A stretch of 64,000 nucleotides of DNA from Crossaster papposus (GCA_037893245.1 JBAIAA010000078.1:992001-1056000), one strand, 5' to 3'. Shown: positions 48,273 to 59,936, counted from the first letter of the stretch. The notes: a model not told the origin generated them from the letters alone. Program-made: numbers and translations.

Positions 48273-50060
48273 TTTAACGAAAACAAAAGCTGTTTCGGTG
48301 AAAAACCGAAACAGCTAAAAAAGGAAAAAAAAGAAAAAAAAAAACTTTAACGAAAACAAAATCTGTTTCGGTGAAAAACCGAAACAGCTAAAAAAACTTT
48401 AACGAAAACAAAAGCTGTTTCGGTGAAAAACCGAAACACCTAAAAAAAAAAAAAAAAAAAAAAACTAGACATGTGTTTGTGGACAAACACAGAGCTGTTT
48501 CGAGTGTCTTACATTACTTTCAATATGTGTGTGTGGTCTTTTGTGTGTGCCAAGTCTCAAGTCGATCAGATTTACTAAACTGTCAAAGGCAATAGTCTAA
48601 AGAAAAACGTGTACAAAACCTATGGGAAAAAAATTGAAACTTTAACGTGACGCCCCGTGACCTTAAATGACGTAATCGTGCCGAATTTCTTCTAGGGCCG
48701 TCTGTGGATGGTGGTCTAAGTGTGTGCCAAGTCTCAAGTCGATCGGATTTACTAAAGTGTCAAAGTCAATAGTCTAAAGAAAAACGTGTACAAAACAATG
48801 GGAGAAAAATGTGAACCTTTAATGTGACGTCATGTGACCTTGAATGACGCAATCGTGCCGACTTTCTTTCAGAAACATCTGGGGATGGTGTTCTAAGTGT
48901 ATGCCAAGTTTCAAGTAGGTCGGATTTACCGAAGTGCCAAAGTCAATAGTCTGAAGAAAAACGTGTACAAAACCTATGGGAAAAATTTCACCTTTAACGT
49001 GACGTCACGTGACCTTGAATGACGCAATCGAGCCAAATTTCTTCTAGGACCATCTGTGGGTGGAGGTCTAAGTGTACACCAAGTCTCAAGTCGATTGGAA
49101 TCACCAAAGTGCCAAAGTGTATTGGCAGAACAAACGTGTGTAAATCCTATGGGTAAAAACACTGAAAGTGGAAAAAAAAAAAAAAGAGGAAAAACTAGAC
49201 ATGTGTTTGTGGACAAACACAGAGCTGTTTCGATTGTCTAACGTTACTTTCAATATGTATGTGTGGTGGTCTATATGTGTGCCAAGTCTGAAGTCGATTG
49301 GATTTACACAAGTGCAAAAGATAAATTAGTTGAAAAAAAACGTGTACAAATCCTATGAGGAAAAATTGAACCTTTAATGTGACGTCACATGATACCCGAT
49401 GATGTCATCATGATGTCATCTTAATTTTCGTCTGTAACACATCCTGGAATACTTGTATACCAAGTTTGACCCCAATCGGACATGTACTTCTAGAGATAGA
49501 GGGTCCTTAAAACTGAACCTTTAATGTGACGTCACATGACCCACGATGACGTCATTATTACGATTTTTCCCTTGGCCCTCCTGGTGATGGTGGTCGAGTT
49601 ATGTGCTTAGTCTGAAGTCGATCAAATTCACGAAAGTGTCAAAGTCAATAGTCTAAAGAAAAACGTGTACAAACCCTATGGGGAAAAAAACTGCACCTTT
49701 AACTTCACGTCACGTGACCTTGAATGACGCAATCGTGCCGAATTTATTTCAGAAACATCTGGGGCTGGTGTTCTAAGTGTATGCCAAGTTTCAAGTCGGT
49801 CGGATTTACCAAAGTGTCAAAGTCAATAGTCTGAAAAAAACCGTGTACAAAACCTATGGGAAAAATTTACCTTTAACATGACGTCACGTGACCTTGAATG
49901 ACGTAATCGCTACGAATTTCTTCTAGGACCGTCCTTGGGTGGTTGTCTAAATGTATGCCAAGTCTCAAGTCGATCGGATTTACAAAAGTGTCAAAGTGCT
50001 ATGCCAGAAAAAACGTGTACAAATCCTATGGGAAAAAGTCTGAAGAAAAAAAAGAAAAAA
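44941..50060 (-). repeat. Right satellite array, block 3 (minus orientation)
   Basis: Type 1 monomers predominate from about 45.6 kb, with mixed type 1/type 2 before that. CTAG termini on the minus strand at 46033, 47029, 48465 and 49195. A cluster of three palindromes with arm AGCTGTTTCGG in A-runs lies at 48284-48441. The block abuts the 3' terminal CTAG of the family A element at 50061. Confidence 0.9.
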
Positions 50061-52490
50061 CTAGAACTACGTCTGTTCGAGGAACAGAACATAGGGCTTT
50101 TTCGCATTCGCAATTTTTTTTTATTAAATATTTCAAAAATTGAACTTTTAAACCATCAAAACAATTTAAAATTATTGAAAACTAATTTAAGTTAATTTAA
50201 ACAGAGTAAAATGAATTAAAACTGATTAAAACGATGACGTCACACGTTTGTGAACTTTTTGTGCAACTATCTATCACCTAACAACACAAAATGAGGTGTT
50301 ATGTTAACACGATCCGTTGCTGAGATATGCCTTCAACGTCTAAAAACGTAATAATTCAAATATAATCGTAATATGACGTAACATTTGTCAACATGACGCT
50401 AGAGGGCGCTTTAACATTTTATGAAGTCACTGTTAACTTTTTTGTTACTTACAACCTAGCCAGCGCCTAACATCGTTGAAAGTAAGTTAGCATCGTTTTC
50501 CACTTTTAAATTATAAGGCACTTTCGGTTTGGACCAGAAGGAAGCGTCAGGTTTTTTTTGCATGTAATACAAATTATGAAGACCATGGATTAATCTATCA
50601 ATTCCCTTAAAAATCTGAATCAGATCTCTTACAGTTTATTTTATATTGATTTTCAAAGATTAAATCTAGAAATATTTGGTTGCTTGTAATCTGACATTTG
50701 ATGACGTCATCGTGACGTAATTAACAGAAAGCTCGAGAGCTGTCTTTAATTTGCTATCTGATGCAAAAATCTGGATTATATCTATAGCGGTTGATTTTTA
50801 AGCGATTGTTTAAGGTTTAAAGGATTTTTCATTGTAACTTCCGGTTTGGTGACGTCATAAATATTTCTCCTTCCCAATATGGTCTAAGCACGAAGCTGAT
50901 TATATACACCGGTTATAAAGTGGTTTCAGCAAACTTCGCCACACACATCAACAGATTATTCATTTTAACCATTTTTCAACCTGCCGCTAGAGGGCGCTAT
51001 AACATATTATGACGTCGCCTGATTTTTTTTGGAAAAGTTTATTCTAGCCTGACACTAACATCATTGAAAGTAAGTTCATATCATTTTTCACTTTCAAATT
51101 ATGAGGCACTTCCGGTTTGGACCGGAAGGAAGGGTCACATGATTTTAAGCACACGAGATAAAATGAAGATTCTGGATTATTCTATATGGTGCCACAAAAA
51201 TCAAGTTTCGGTCTTTTGTGGTTGATCTGTTATTGATTTTTTTAAAGATTAAATCTATTACACCTTTAAGATAACGTCACGTGACCCTGATGACGTCTTC
51301 ATCATGGCGTCTGTCGGCGAGACTGGAGTTCACTATATGGTCTTCACCTGGGTCAAGTTTTATGGCAATGCGACTTTGTTTTTCCGTTAAAAGTGCTTGG
51401 AATTGAGCAAACAACGTTTACACAGTCTATGGGGTTGGATTGTGCGTAACCGAAAGCGTGTTTACCTACCTGTCGTACGCGGCGCCCTTCCCCGTGGGCA
51501 ATTTGATGACGTCATCCTGTTTCACAGGTTGGCTGCGAGTGTCCTCTCTAGTGAGCGTACATGTGCATGTACATGTACGTACAATGTCAGTAGTGATACA
51601 TGCGCTCAATACATAATACACTATCCCTGTATACGTACATGTACATGTACATGCATATTATACGTGTGCCTTGCACACATAAGGGGGCAATGCTTTTTGC
51701 ACCTAGGCCAAAACGATTCAATTTCAAGGGTGCCGCAGGGTATGTCCAAGTTCGTCTTTTGCCCAAAAACACAGGGAAGTTCGAGAACTACCTTTACACT
51801 AACCTTTAGGGCAAAAATCAAGATTATATCTGTCAGGTTTATTTTTTTAGGAATGTTCATATGAAAAGAAGTTTTTTCATTGTAACTTCCGGTCTGGTGA
51901 CGTCATCATTTTTTCTTCTGGTCGACTTGTTCCTAGCATGAAGCTGTTTAAATACACCGGTTATAAAGTGATTTTAGCAAACTTCGCCACACACATCAAC
52001 AGATTATTCATTTTAACCATTTTTCAACCTGCCGCTAGAGGGCGCTATAACGTGTTATGATGTCGCCGGTAATTATTTTGAAAAGTTTATTCTAGCCAGA
52101 CACTAACATCGTTGAAAGTAAGTTCATATCATTGTTCAGTTTTAAATTATAAGGCACTTCCGGTTTAGACCGGAAGGAAGGGTCACGTGACTTTACGCAC
52201 ACGAGATAAAATTAAGATCCTGGGTCATTCTATCTATTGCCACAAAAATCAAGTTTCGGTCTTTTGCGGTTGATTTGTTATTGATTATCAAAGATTAAAT
52301 TAATTGCACATTTAAGATGACGTCACGTGACCCCTGATGACGTCACCATGACGTATGTCTGTTAGGACCGAGCTCACCATAGGGTCTTCACTTGGGTAAA
52401 GTTTTGTTTGGATACGAATTTGTTGTCTATGAGAAGTGCTTGTGCAAAAAAAACGTGTACAAAGTCTATGGGGTTTAGGTTACTAAAAGA
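50061..52490 (-). repeat. Nearly complete family A element (minus orientation)
   Basis: The 3' end is CTAG 50061-50064 with hairpin 50072-50088 (TCTGTTC-GAG-GAACAGA on this strand). The 5' end lies near 52470-52490, with CCATAGACTTTGTACACG on the minus strand, followed outward by poly-A and a palindrome (52530-52558) whose arm GGCTTTTTCGC matches the sequence just upstream of this family's terminal hairpin (GCGAAAAAGCC). It is about 2.4 kb, non-coding, and colinear over 1.7 kb with the left end of the window. It carries CTCF-like cores at 50984-50998 and 52032-52046 and ETS-like CCGGAAG palindromes. Confidence 0.75.
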
Positions 52491-54275
52491 AAAAAAAAAA
52501 AGAAAAAAAAAAATCAGAACAAAAACAAAGGCTTTTTCGCAAAATTTGCGAAAAAGCCAAAAACTAGAAATGTGTTTGTGGACAAACACAGAGCTGTTTC
52601 GCTTGTCTAAAAATGACTTTGAATATGTGAGTGGTGGTCTATGTGTGTACCAAATCTGAAGTCGATCGGATTTACCAAAGTGCCAAATATATCTTGGTTG
52701 CAAAAAACGTGTACAAATCCTATAGGAAAAAATGCACCTTTAACGTGACGTCACATGGCCCACGATGACGTCGTCATGACGTCATCTTAATTTCCGTCTA
52801 TAACACATCCTGGAATACTTGCATACCAAGTTTGACCCCAATCAGACCTTTACTTCCAGAGATAGAGGGTCTTAAAAACTACACCTTTAAAGTGACGTCA
52901 CCTGACCCACGATGACGTCATCATGACGATTATCCTTGTGGCCCTCATAGAGATGGTGATCGAGGTGTGTACTAAGTCTCGAGTCGATTGGATTTACCAA
53001 AGTGTCAAATTCAATAGTCTGACGAAAAACGTGTACAAAACCTATAGGGAAAACTGAACTTTTAATGTCACGTCACATGGCCCATGATGACGTCGTCATG
53101 ACGTCATCTTAATTTTCGTCTATAACACATCCTGGAATACTTGCATACCAAGTTTGACCCCAATCAGACCTTTACTTCCAGAGATAGAGGGTCTTATAAA
53201 CTGCACCTTTAATGTGACGTCAAATGACCCACGATGACGTCATCATGGCGATTTTTCTTCTGGCCCCTCTGGGGATGGTGGTCGAGGTGTGTCTTAAGTC
53301 TCAAGTCGATCGGATTCACCGAAGTGTCAAATTCAATATTCTGAAGAAAAACGTGTACAAATCCTATGGGGAAAAATTGCACCTTTAACGTGACGTCACG
53401 TGACCACGAATGACGTAATCGTGACAAATTTCTTCTAGGATCATCTGTGGGTGGTGGTCTAAGAGTAGGCCAAGTCTCAAGTCGATCGGATTTACCAAAG
53501 TGCCAAAGTGTATTGTCCGAACAAAAAACGTGTACAAACCCTATGGAGAAGAGTCTGAAGGAGAAACTAGACATGTGTTTGTGGACAAACACAGAGCTGT
53601 TTCGAGTGTCTAAAATTACTTTCAATATGTGTGTGGTGGTCTTTTGTGTGTGCAAAGTCTCAAGTCGATCAGAATTACTAAAGTGTCAAAGGCAATAGTC
53701 TAAAGAAAAACCTGTACAAAACCTATGGGAAAAAAATAGAAACTTTAACGTGACGCCCCGTGACCTTGAATGATGTAATCGTGCCGAATTTCTTCTAGGG
53801 CCGTCTGTGGATGGTGGTCCAAGTGTGTGCCAAGTCTCAAGTCGATCGGATTTACTAAAGTGTCAAAGGCAATAGTCTAAAGAAAAACGTGTACAAAACC
53901 AATGGGAGAAAAATGTGAACCTTTAATGTGACGTCACGTGACCTTGAATGACGCAATCGTGCCAAATTTCTTTCAGAAACATCTGGGGGTGGTGTTCTAA
54001 GTGTATGCCAAGTTTCAAGTTGGTCGGATTTACCGAAGTGCCAAAGACAATAGTCTGAAGAAAAACGTGTACAAAACCTATGGGAAAAATTAAACCTTTA
54101 ACGTGACGTCACGTGACCTTGAATGACGCAATCGAGCCAAATTTCTTCTAGGACCATCTGTGGGTGGAGGTCTAAGTGTATACCAAGTCTCAAGTCGATT
54201 GGATTTACCAAAGTGCCAAAGTGTATTGGCAGAACAAACGTGTGTAAATCCTATGGGTAAAAACACTGAAAGTGG

Positions 54276-54306
<31 letters not shown>

Positions 54307-55074
54307 CTTTAACGAAAACAAAAGCTGTTTCGGTGAAAAACCGAAACAGCTAAAAAAAAAAAAAAAAACTAGACATGTGTTTGTGGACAAACACAGAGCT
54401 GTTTCGAGTGTCTTACATTACTTTCAATATGTGTGTGTGGTGGTCTATGTGTGTGCCAAGTCTCAAGTCGATCAAATTTACGAAAGTGTCAAAGTCAACA
54501 GTCTAAAGAAAAACGTGTACAAAACCTATGGGGGAAAATTGAACCTTTAACGTGACGCTCCGTGACCTTGAATGACGTAATCGTGCCGATTTTTTTCTAG
54601 GACCGTCTGTGGATGGTGGTCTAAATGTGTGCTAAGTCTTAAGTCGATCGGATTTACTAAAGTGTCAAAGTCAATAGTCTAAAGAAAAACGTGTACAAAA
54701 CCAATGGGAGAAAAATGTGCACCTTTAACGTGACGTCACGTGACGTTCAATGACGCAATCGTGCCAAATGTCTTTCAGGAACATCTGGGGGTGGTGTTCT
54801 AAGGGCATGCCAAGTTTCAAGTCGGTCGGATTTACCGAAGTGTCAAATTCAATAGTCTGAAGAAAAACGTGTACAAAACCTATGGGGAAAATGTCACCTT
54901 TAACGCGAAGTCACGTGACCTTGAATGACGTAATCGCGACGAATTTCTTCTAGGACCGTCCTTGGGTGGTTGTCTAAGTGTATGCCAAGTCTCAAGTCGA
55001 TCGGATTTCCCAAAGTGTCAAAGTGTATTGTCTGAACAAACGTGTACAAATCCTATGAAGAACAGAAGGCAAAG

Positions 55075-55105
<31 letters not shown>

Positions 55106-55265
55106 AGAACGAAAACAAAAGCTGTTTCGGTGAAAAACCGAAACAGCTAAAAAAATCAGAACGAATACAATAGCTGTTTCGGCTGAATTGCCGAAACAGC
55201 TAAAAAAGAAAAAAAAAAACTTTAACGAAAACAAAAGCTGTTTCGGTGAAAAACCGAAACAGCTA
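52491..55265 (-). repeat. Right satellite array, block 4 (minus orientation)
   Basis: Type 1 with some type 2 monomers. CTAG termini at 52564, 53567 and 54369. It ends on the outside with a palindrome cluster (55120-55265); its last palindrome AGCTGTTTCGG..CCGAAACAGCT directly meets an AAATAAAT microsatellite. Read on the minus strand, the array therefore starts exactly with that palindrome. Confidence 0.9.
52530..52558. repeat. Perfect 14-bp palindrome, family A type
   Basis: GGCTTTTTCGCAAA, one base, and its exact complement. It sits between the CTAG of a satellite unit (52564) and the 5' body of the family A element, so it belongs to the family A 5' end by both position and sequence. Confidence 0.8.
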
Positions 55266-55340
55266 AATAAATAAATAAATAAATAAAAAAAAAAAAAAAA
55301 TATATATATATAGGATATATATATAAAAATAAATAAATTA
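55266..55340. repeat. AAAT and AT microsatellite
   Basis: AAATAAAT units, an A-run, then two TATATATATA blocks around GG, directly flanking the array end. The next 500 bp (55400-55890) show no supported gene. Confidence 0.9.
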
Positions 55341-55897
55341 ATTAATTAAAAATTAAACAAAATAAAAATATGACCACCACAAAAAAAAAAAATAGGATCC
55401 CTCCGTTTCGTATCTTGCTTTGTGTGGCAATATTTAGGCAGAAACTCCACCTGAGAAGCTTAGTAAATACATTTCATGATTCAGATATTCATTGTTATTT
55501 ATGTTATTAGCAGTATACAAAAACCTTGTACAATCATTCCGAAAAAAGGTTGTCATCTACGACATGTATAGCATTTGTTCCAACCAGCTTCAAAATAATA
55601 ATCAAAACCAAAGCTATTTTAGTCTGATTCTTTAAAAGACTCGTGTATTGATGTATTTGTTTACTTGACGTCCCTTTTCATCTCTTAGTTTCCAGAGTAG
55701 GCAGTTAACACAAAGGCATTTGCGAGAACTAGTTCCTCTCAATTTATTTCATCTCATCTTCGCCATGCATGCGAGCAAATTGACTTATCTTTAAAAAAAC
55801 CACATCAATCCTTTAAGTCGTCTATTCAACGTATACAGTATTCTTAGTTATTATACAGAAATGGCCTTTGTTTTGGGTGGTTTGTCTGGATATCCGT

Positions 55898-56029
55898 CGG
55901 CAGCATTATTCCATTGTCGGCAGCCATCACTTTGGATTCGTATAAGTCACTCTCATCCCCTTCGGCAGCATTACTCCATTGTCGGCACCTATCACTTGGG
56001 ATTCGTATAAGTCACTCTTACCCTCTATA
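55898..56029 (+). repeat. Tandem duplication, 65-bp unit
   Basis: CGGCAGCATTATTCCATTGT starts at 55898 and CGGCAGCATTACTCCATTGT at 55963; both continue with ATTCGTATAAGTCACTCT. The open frame across them is not conserved as protein and is not called. Confidence 0.85.
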
Positions 56030-56451
56030 CTCGAAAAGCCACGGCCTTTTAAAGAATGTACGGAAACAAGGTAGGGGAAAAACCACTATACATGTACACA
56101 GTTTAGCTCATTTTACCCTTGACTTCAATTGGTCGTCATTAACTTTCACATTCGCGGCCTTCTTTCTTGATGAATGAGCATCAAAACCCAAAAAGAACCA
56201 GTGGCCATGCGGATTCTTGAAATTTGAAATTGTTGATGTTCTGCCAAAGTCTGGACATGATTTAAAACTATGTTTGTATTTGATTTGAAATGATTTAAAT
56301 TGGTTTATTACCGTTCAACCATAGCAGCCAAAAGCTGAATTGCGGTTAAATTGCAAGAAAACGTTAATATAACTATTCATAATTAAAACAAATTGACATT
56401 TAAAACAACTAATAACATGGTAACATCTAACAAAATAATATAACGATCTTA

Positions 56452-56633
56452 ACAAGATCTTCTTAATGGCTGTGTACAAGAAACAAACATATACATGTAT
56501 AGGGCAACATACAACATGATGCACATCATGGATGGAGGAAGAAACACAAAAGAAAAAGCACAGAGTCCAATAGAACAATTTGTTTCTTGTACACAGCCAT
56601 TTAGTCTCTGAAGAAGATCTTGTTAAGATCGAA
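56452..56633. mobile_element. Foldback element with nested palindromic ends
   Basis: The left end ACGATCTTAACAAGATCTTC and the arm ATGGCTGTGTACAAGAAACA recur inverted at about 56579-56603 and 56613-56633. Each end itself contains the palindrome GATCTTAACAAGATC. The right end reads CTGAAGAAGATCTTGTTAAG then ATCGAAA, resembling the 3' signature of several invertebrate retroelements and, loosely, a hammerhead core. The sequence around it shows no gene. Confidence 0.6.
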
Positions 56634-57194
56634 ATATTAGGCCCTCTTAACTTATTTAATTTATATATTTCAGGTCATTCCAACCAGTAAGCAGTTTGCA
56701 GCAGTTTTATCCTTATTCAAATAATATAACAATTACATGTATTTGAAGCAGACAAAAATTACTTAAATAACAAATATATTTATACATTGGAAACCATTCG
56801 AATAACAAACAATTGTTCGGTCCTCTTGTCTTTTGTCTTTTGTCAGGTTACCTGACAAATGTAACGTGCTGAGCCCTTCACATGGCCACCATTCCTGTTA
56901 ATGCATAGCTGGCATCTTCGTCTCATGTCTCTTACTGCCCGCCTAATCATGTCAACTTGTCACAATGATGTATGTACCTTTTATAACTGTTTCGTTTGTT
57001 TAATCAACCATGGCAGTGACATGATGAACCTTATACCATTGGACATAGGATATTTCACTCTTTCTACAGACATTTGTATTTTCCTGAAATATTCAGTAGT
57101 TTTGCAATAATATGAATTTGAAAATGGGTATACTTTTTTAGAGACATGCATCCTAAATAAAAGTTAAAAGCAGATCGAAAGCAGCAATTATAGG

Positions 57195-57640
57195 GATAAC
57201 ATAATTTGTCAACATCTTCATTTTAAAACATTTCATATTTGATGCACTTTGAATATTGGCGTGTAAGGAGTTCCAAGTAGTTTCACCTCTGTGTTTTGGG
57301 CTTTAGGATTGAAACACACAAGTTGCTTCTCCTCAATGCATAGTTTGACTGGACGATGCTAAATTTGTCAGTTAAGTATTGTGGCACTTGATTAATGATA
57401 ATTGTGTACATCATGACGGCATCGTGCTGATGTCTTTTTGCATTGAGAGAAATCAAATTGAGTTCTTTCAGGTTGACACTACTTGGAACACTCCAGTCGA
57501 CATTTCTGATAACGCGGGCGCTACTGTTCATGTTTTGGAGCTTTTGCAGCTTTTTTTGGAGCGTAACCCCAAAGTTTCCCCACACTACGTCACAGTAACC
57601 AAAGTGTGAAGAGATACAAGAGATTGCGGGTACTCTGTGG
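57195..57640 (-). pseudogene. Non-LTR retrotransposon (CR1/L2-like) ORF2 C-terminal relic
   Basis: The minus-strand frame (about 57640-57283) reads HFGYCDVVWGNFGVTLQKKL, then KLQNMNSSARVI, YTIIINQVPQYL and SNYALRRSNL, the typical end of a CR1/L2-type reverse-transcriptase ORF2. After a stop at about 57283 the similarity continues in another frame with WNSLHANIQSASNMKCFK down to about 57200, so it is frameshifted. Only the last ~140 residues are present and the polymerase core is missing: a 5'-truncated dead copy. Confidence 0.75.
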
Positions 57641-57666
57641 GATTATATGTTTGACCTATATATTCT

Positions 57667-57872
57667 AGCATTTACTCATTTTTATTCCTACCAAATGGAG
57701 CAAATACTAATATTCTAGCAAATGCTAGAAAGTAAAAAGTAAATACTTTTAGTCTTCAGCAAATACTTTTCAATAAACCTTTTGCTTCATTTTTATTCAT
57801 ACATAATGCTAGTAAAAGCCTGAAAGTTTGTAGTAAAATCAAATACTAGTTTTTATTCATACGACCCAATGT
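57667..57872 (+). repeat. Dispersed repeat related to 23.7 and 21.5 kb
   Basis: The first 61 bp match 23699-23760 in inverse orientation. Downstream blocks GCTAGAAAGTAAAAAGTAAA and TTTTATTCATACGACCCA match the 21536-21590 copy. It is probably a short non-autonomous element. It lies just outside the LINE relic. Confidence 0.65.
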
Positions 57873-57884
57873 GAAGATGACCTA

Positions 57885-58060
57885 TTTAAACAATATTAGT
57901 GTTCACATATGCTGAAAAAATAAAGAACATTAATGTTGTTTGTAGCCTGGTTCATTGACTTACTTCAGACGAAACAGAGCAACTTATAGATGTCGGGGAG
58001 TTATCATCAGGTTTAGAAACTGGACTATTATATGTTGGCTACTGTGTAACAGTATTGCAA
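57885..58060 (+). repeat. Dispersed repeat related to the YqaJ-gene intron
   Basis: A diverged direct copy of 34554-34745 (shared ACGAAACAGAGCAA, AAAGAA and CCTGGTTC-like blocks). Non-coding. Confidence 0.5.
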
Positions 58061-58315
58061 ATAAAATGCAAATATAAATTGGGGACAGTAAATAGTCAGA
58101 TATTTCCAATGATTGGCAGCCGGAAATTGTTAGAAATTGATACAAATTGTCAATTTTAAAACCATAGCAGACCAGATGCTGTGATTTCACAGGATGCTCG
58201 AGACCGTCATTCCCTTTCATTCAAGGCTTTTCACACAAAAACCAGTATTTTTGTTTTTGATGTTTACAAAATGTAAACTTTAAACCATGGGATATACAAT
58301 ATTAGACTCGTGTAG

Positions 58316-58440
58316 TGGGAGACTTTTGAAACGATAGCGGGCGCCCCACCAACCAGTCCTGTTATATTGTTCCCAGTGATGATAACAATAGAAAAGGACT
58401 GGTTAGTGGGGCGCCCGCTATCGTCTCGAAAAGTCTCCCA
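58316..58440. mobile_element. MITE-like foldback, 125 bp
   Basis: Inverted arms of about 45 bp with few mismatches, TGGGAGACTTTTGAAACGAT then AGCGGGCGCCCCACCAACCA, around a ~30-bp centre. No obvious target-site duplication. Non-coding. Confidence 0.8.
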
Positions 58441-59280
58441 TTGTAATTACTGACACCAATTTAAAAATAGACTGTTCTAAGTCTAGGGTATATATACGTT
58501 ATCAAGATTAACATTAGTCCTATGATTTCAGTTCTATCGCGACTTCTAAAAATCATATCGCAGTAGAGACACATGAATTGTTCTTTTGGTTGTTTCTGTA
58601 TCTAAGAATTTCTCCCATAGACTTTGTGCAATTAGGTCCTTGTGGAGACATCATCATTAGAATTTCCTTGTGGAGACATTTTCATTATTTTGTTCTTTAT
58701 TGTTCGTCGATTTCCAAAGGTAGCGAATATCGCCATGTTACGTGTGGAAACCCCAAGCTATTTAAAGCTCGGGATGTCACATACGGCAGCAAGAATATGA
58801 AAATAAATGGAAGGAACTAATGAACTAAAAGAAAGGGACAATTAAATAACCAGCAAGGTAGGGAACTATGCTTGCATTCATAAGAAATTAATGTGCGTAT
58901 AGGCCTATATTTCATTACATTCAATATTCCAACCAAAAATACAAAGTGGAATGAAGTATGGAATTAAATATAATACAACATTATACAAAGGACAAAAATG
59001 GGCCAATTTTTACGAAAACAAACAAAGGCCTGGTAAGGTGAAAACAGGAGGCCGGGGTGCTCTGGTCGCAGCTTGTTGGTGGGATCCATGTCCGGTCCGA
59101 CTAGGGGCGTAAACTTACTGGGAAGGTTGCACGGTTTGGCTGATGACTGAGCTAGGTGATACACGGGCAAGTTGGTGTACCCGTGAAGTGCCTTGAGCCT
59201 TGGGGGTCTTGAGCCTTATGGGTCTTGAGCCTTAGGAATATTCAGCCTTGGAGGTTTTGAGCCTTGGGGGTCTGGAGTCT
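58441..59280. other. Single-copy DNA, no supported gene
   Basis: The open frames at 58578-58820 (plus) and 58964-59170 (minus) show no recognisable motif or splice context. The last 80 bp carry repeats of CTTGAGCCTT and TTGGGGGTCTT leading into the minisatellite. Confidence 0.4.
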
Positions 59281-59890
59281 TGGGAAGACAGGACAGGATA
59301 GGACAGTACAAAACAAGCCAGGGCAGTAGAGAACAAGACAAAATAAGCCAGGGCAGAAGTGGACAAGACAAAACAAGGCAGGACAGGAGAGGACTAGACA
59401 AAACAAGCCAGGACAGAATAGGACAAAACAAGTCAGGGCAGTAGAGAACAAGACAAAACAAGCCAGGGCAGAAGAGGACCAGACAAAACAAGGCAGGGCA
59501 GGAGAGGACTAGACAAAACAAGCCAGGACAGGAGAGGACAATAAAAGACAGGACAGGAGAGGACAAGACAAAACAAGCCAGGGCAGGAGAGGACAAGACA
59601 AAACAAAACAGGGAAGTAGAGAACAAGACAAAACAAGGCCGGGCAGGAGAGGACAATACAAAACAGGACAGGAGAGGACAAGACAAAACAGGGCAGGGCA
59701 GGAGAAGACCAGACAAAACAAGGCAGGGCAGGAGAGGACAAGACAAAACAAGCCAGGGCAGGGTAGGACAAGACACAACAAGCCAGGGCAGGAGAGGACA
59801 AGACAAAACAAGGCAGGACAGGAGAGGACAAGACAAAACAGGACAGGAGAGGACAAGACAAAACAAGGCAGGGCAGAAGAAGACCACAGG
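59281..59890 (+). repeat. Minisatellite 1 (ACAAGACAAAACAAGCCAGG type)
   Basis: About 600 bp of degenerate 25-35 bp units built from ACAAGACAAAACA, AGCCAGGGCAGG and AGAGG. This strand is almost devoid of T. The long Cys/Leu/Ser/Pro-rich frames on the minus strand are translations of this repeat and are not genes. It ends in GGGACCCACATGGGACCCAT-type sequence (59884-59936). Confidence 0.9.
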
Positions 59891-59936
59891 ACCCACATGG
59901 GACCCATACGGAGCCCACATGAATTTATGTGGGCTT

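Noticed and set aside
37700..50000. Direct repeats with regular spacing as a possible CRISPR-like array
   Set aside because: The spacing is that of diverged satellite monomers, spacers are themselves repetitive, and the context is eukaryotic.
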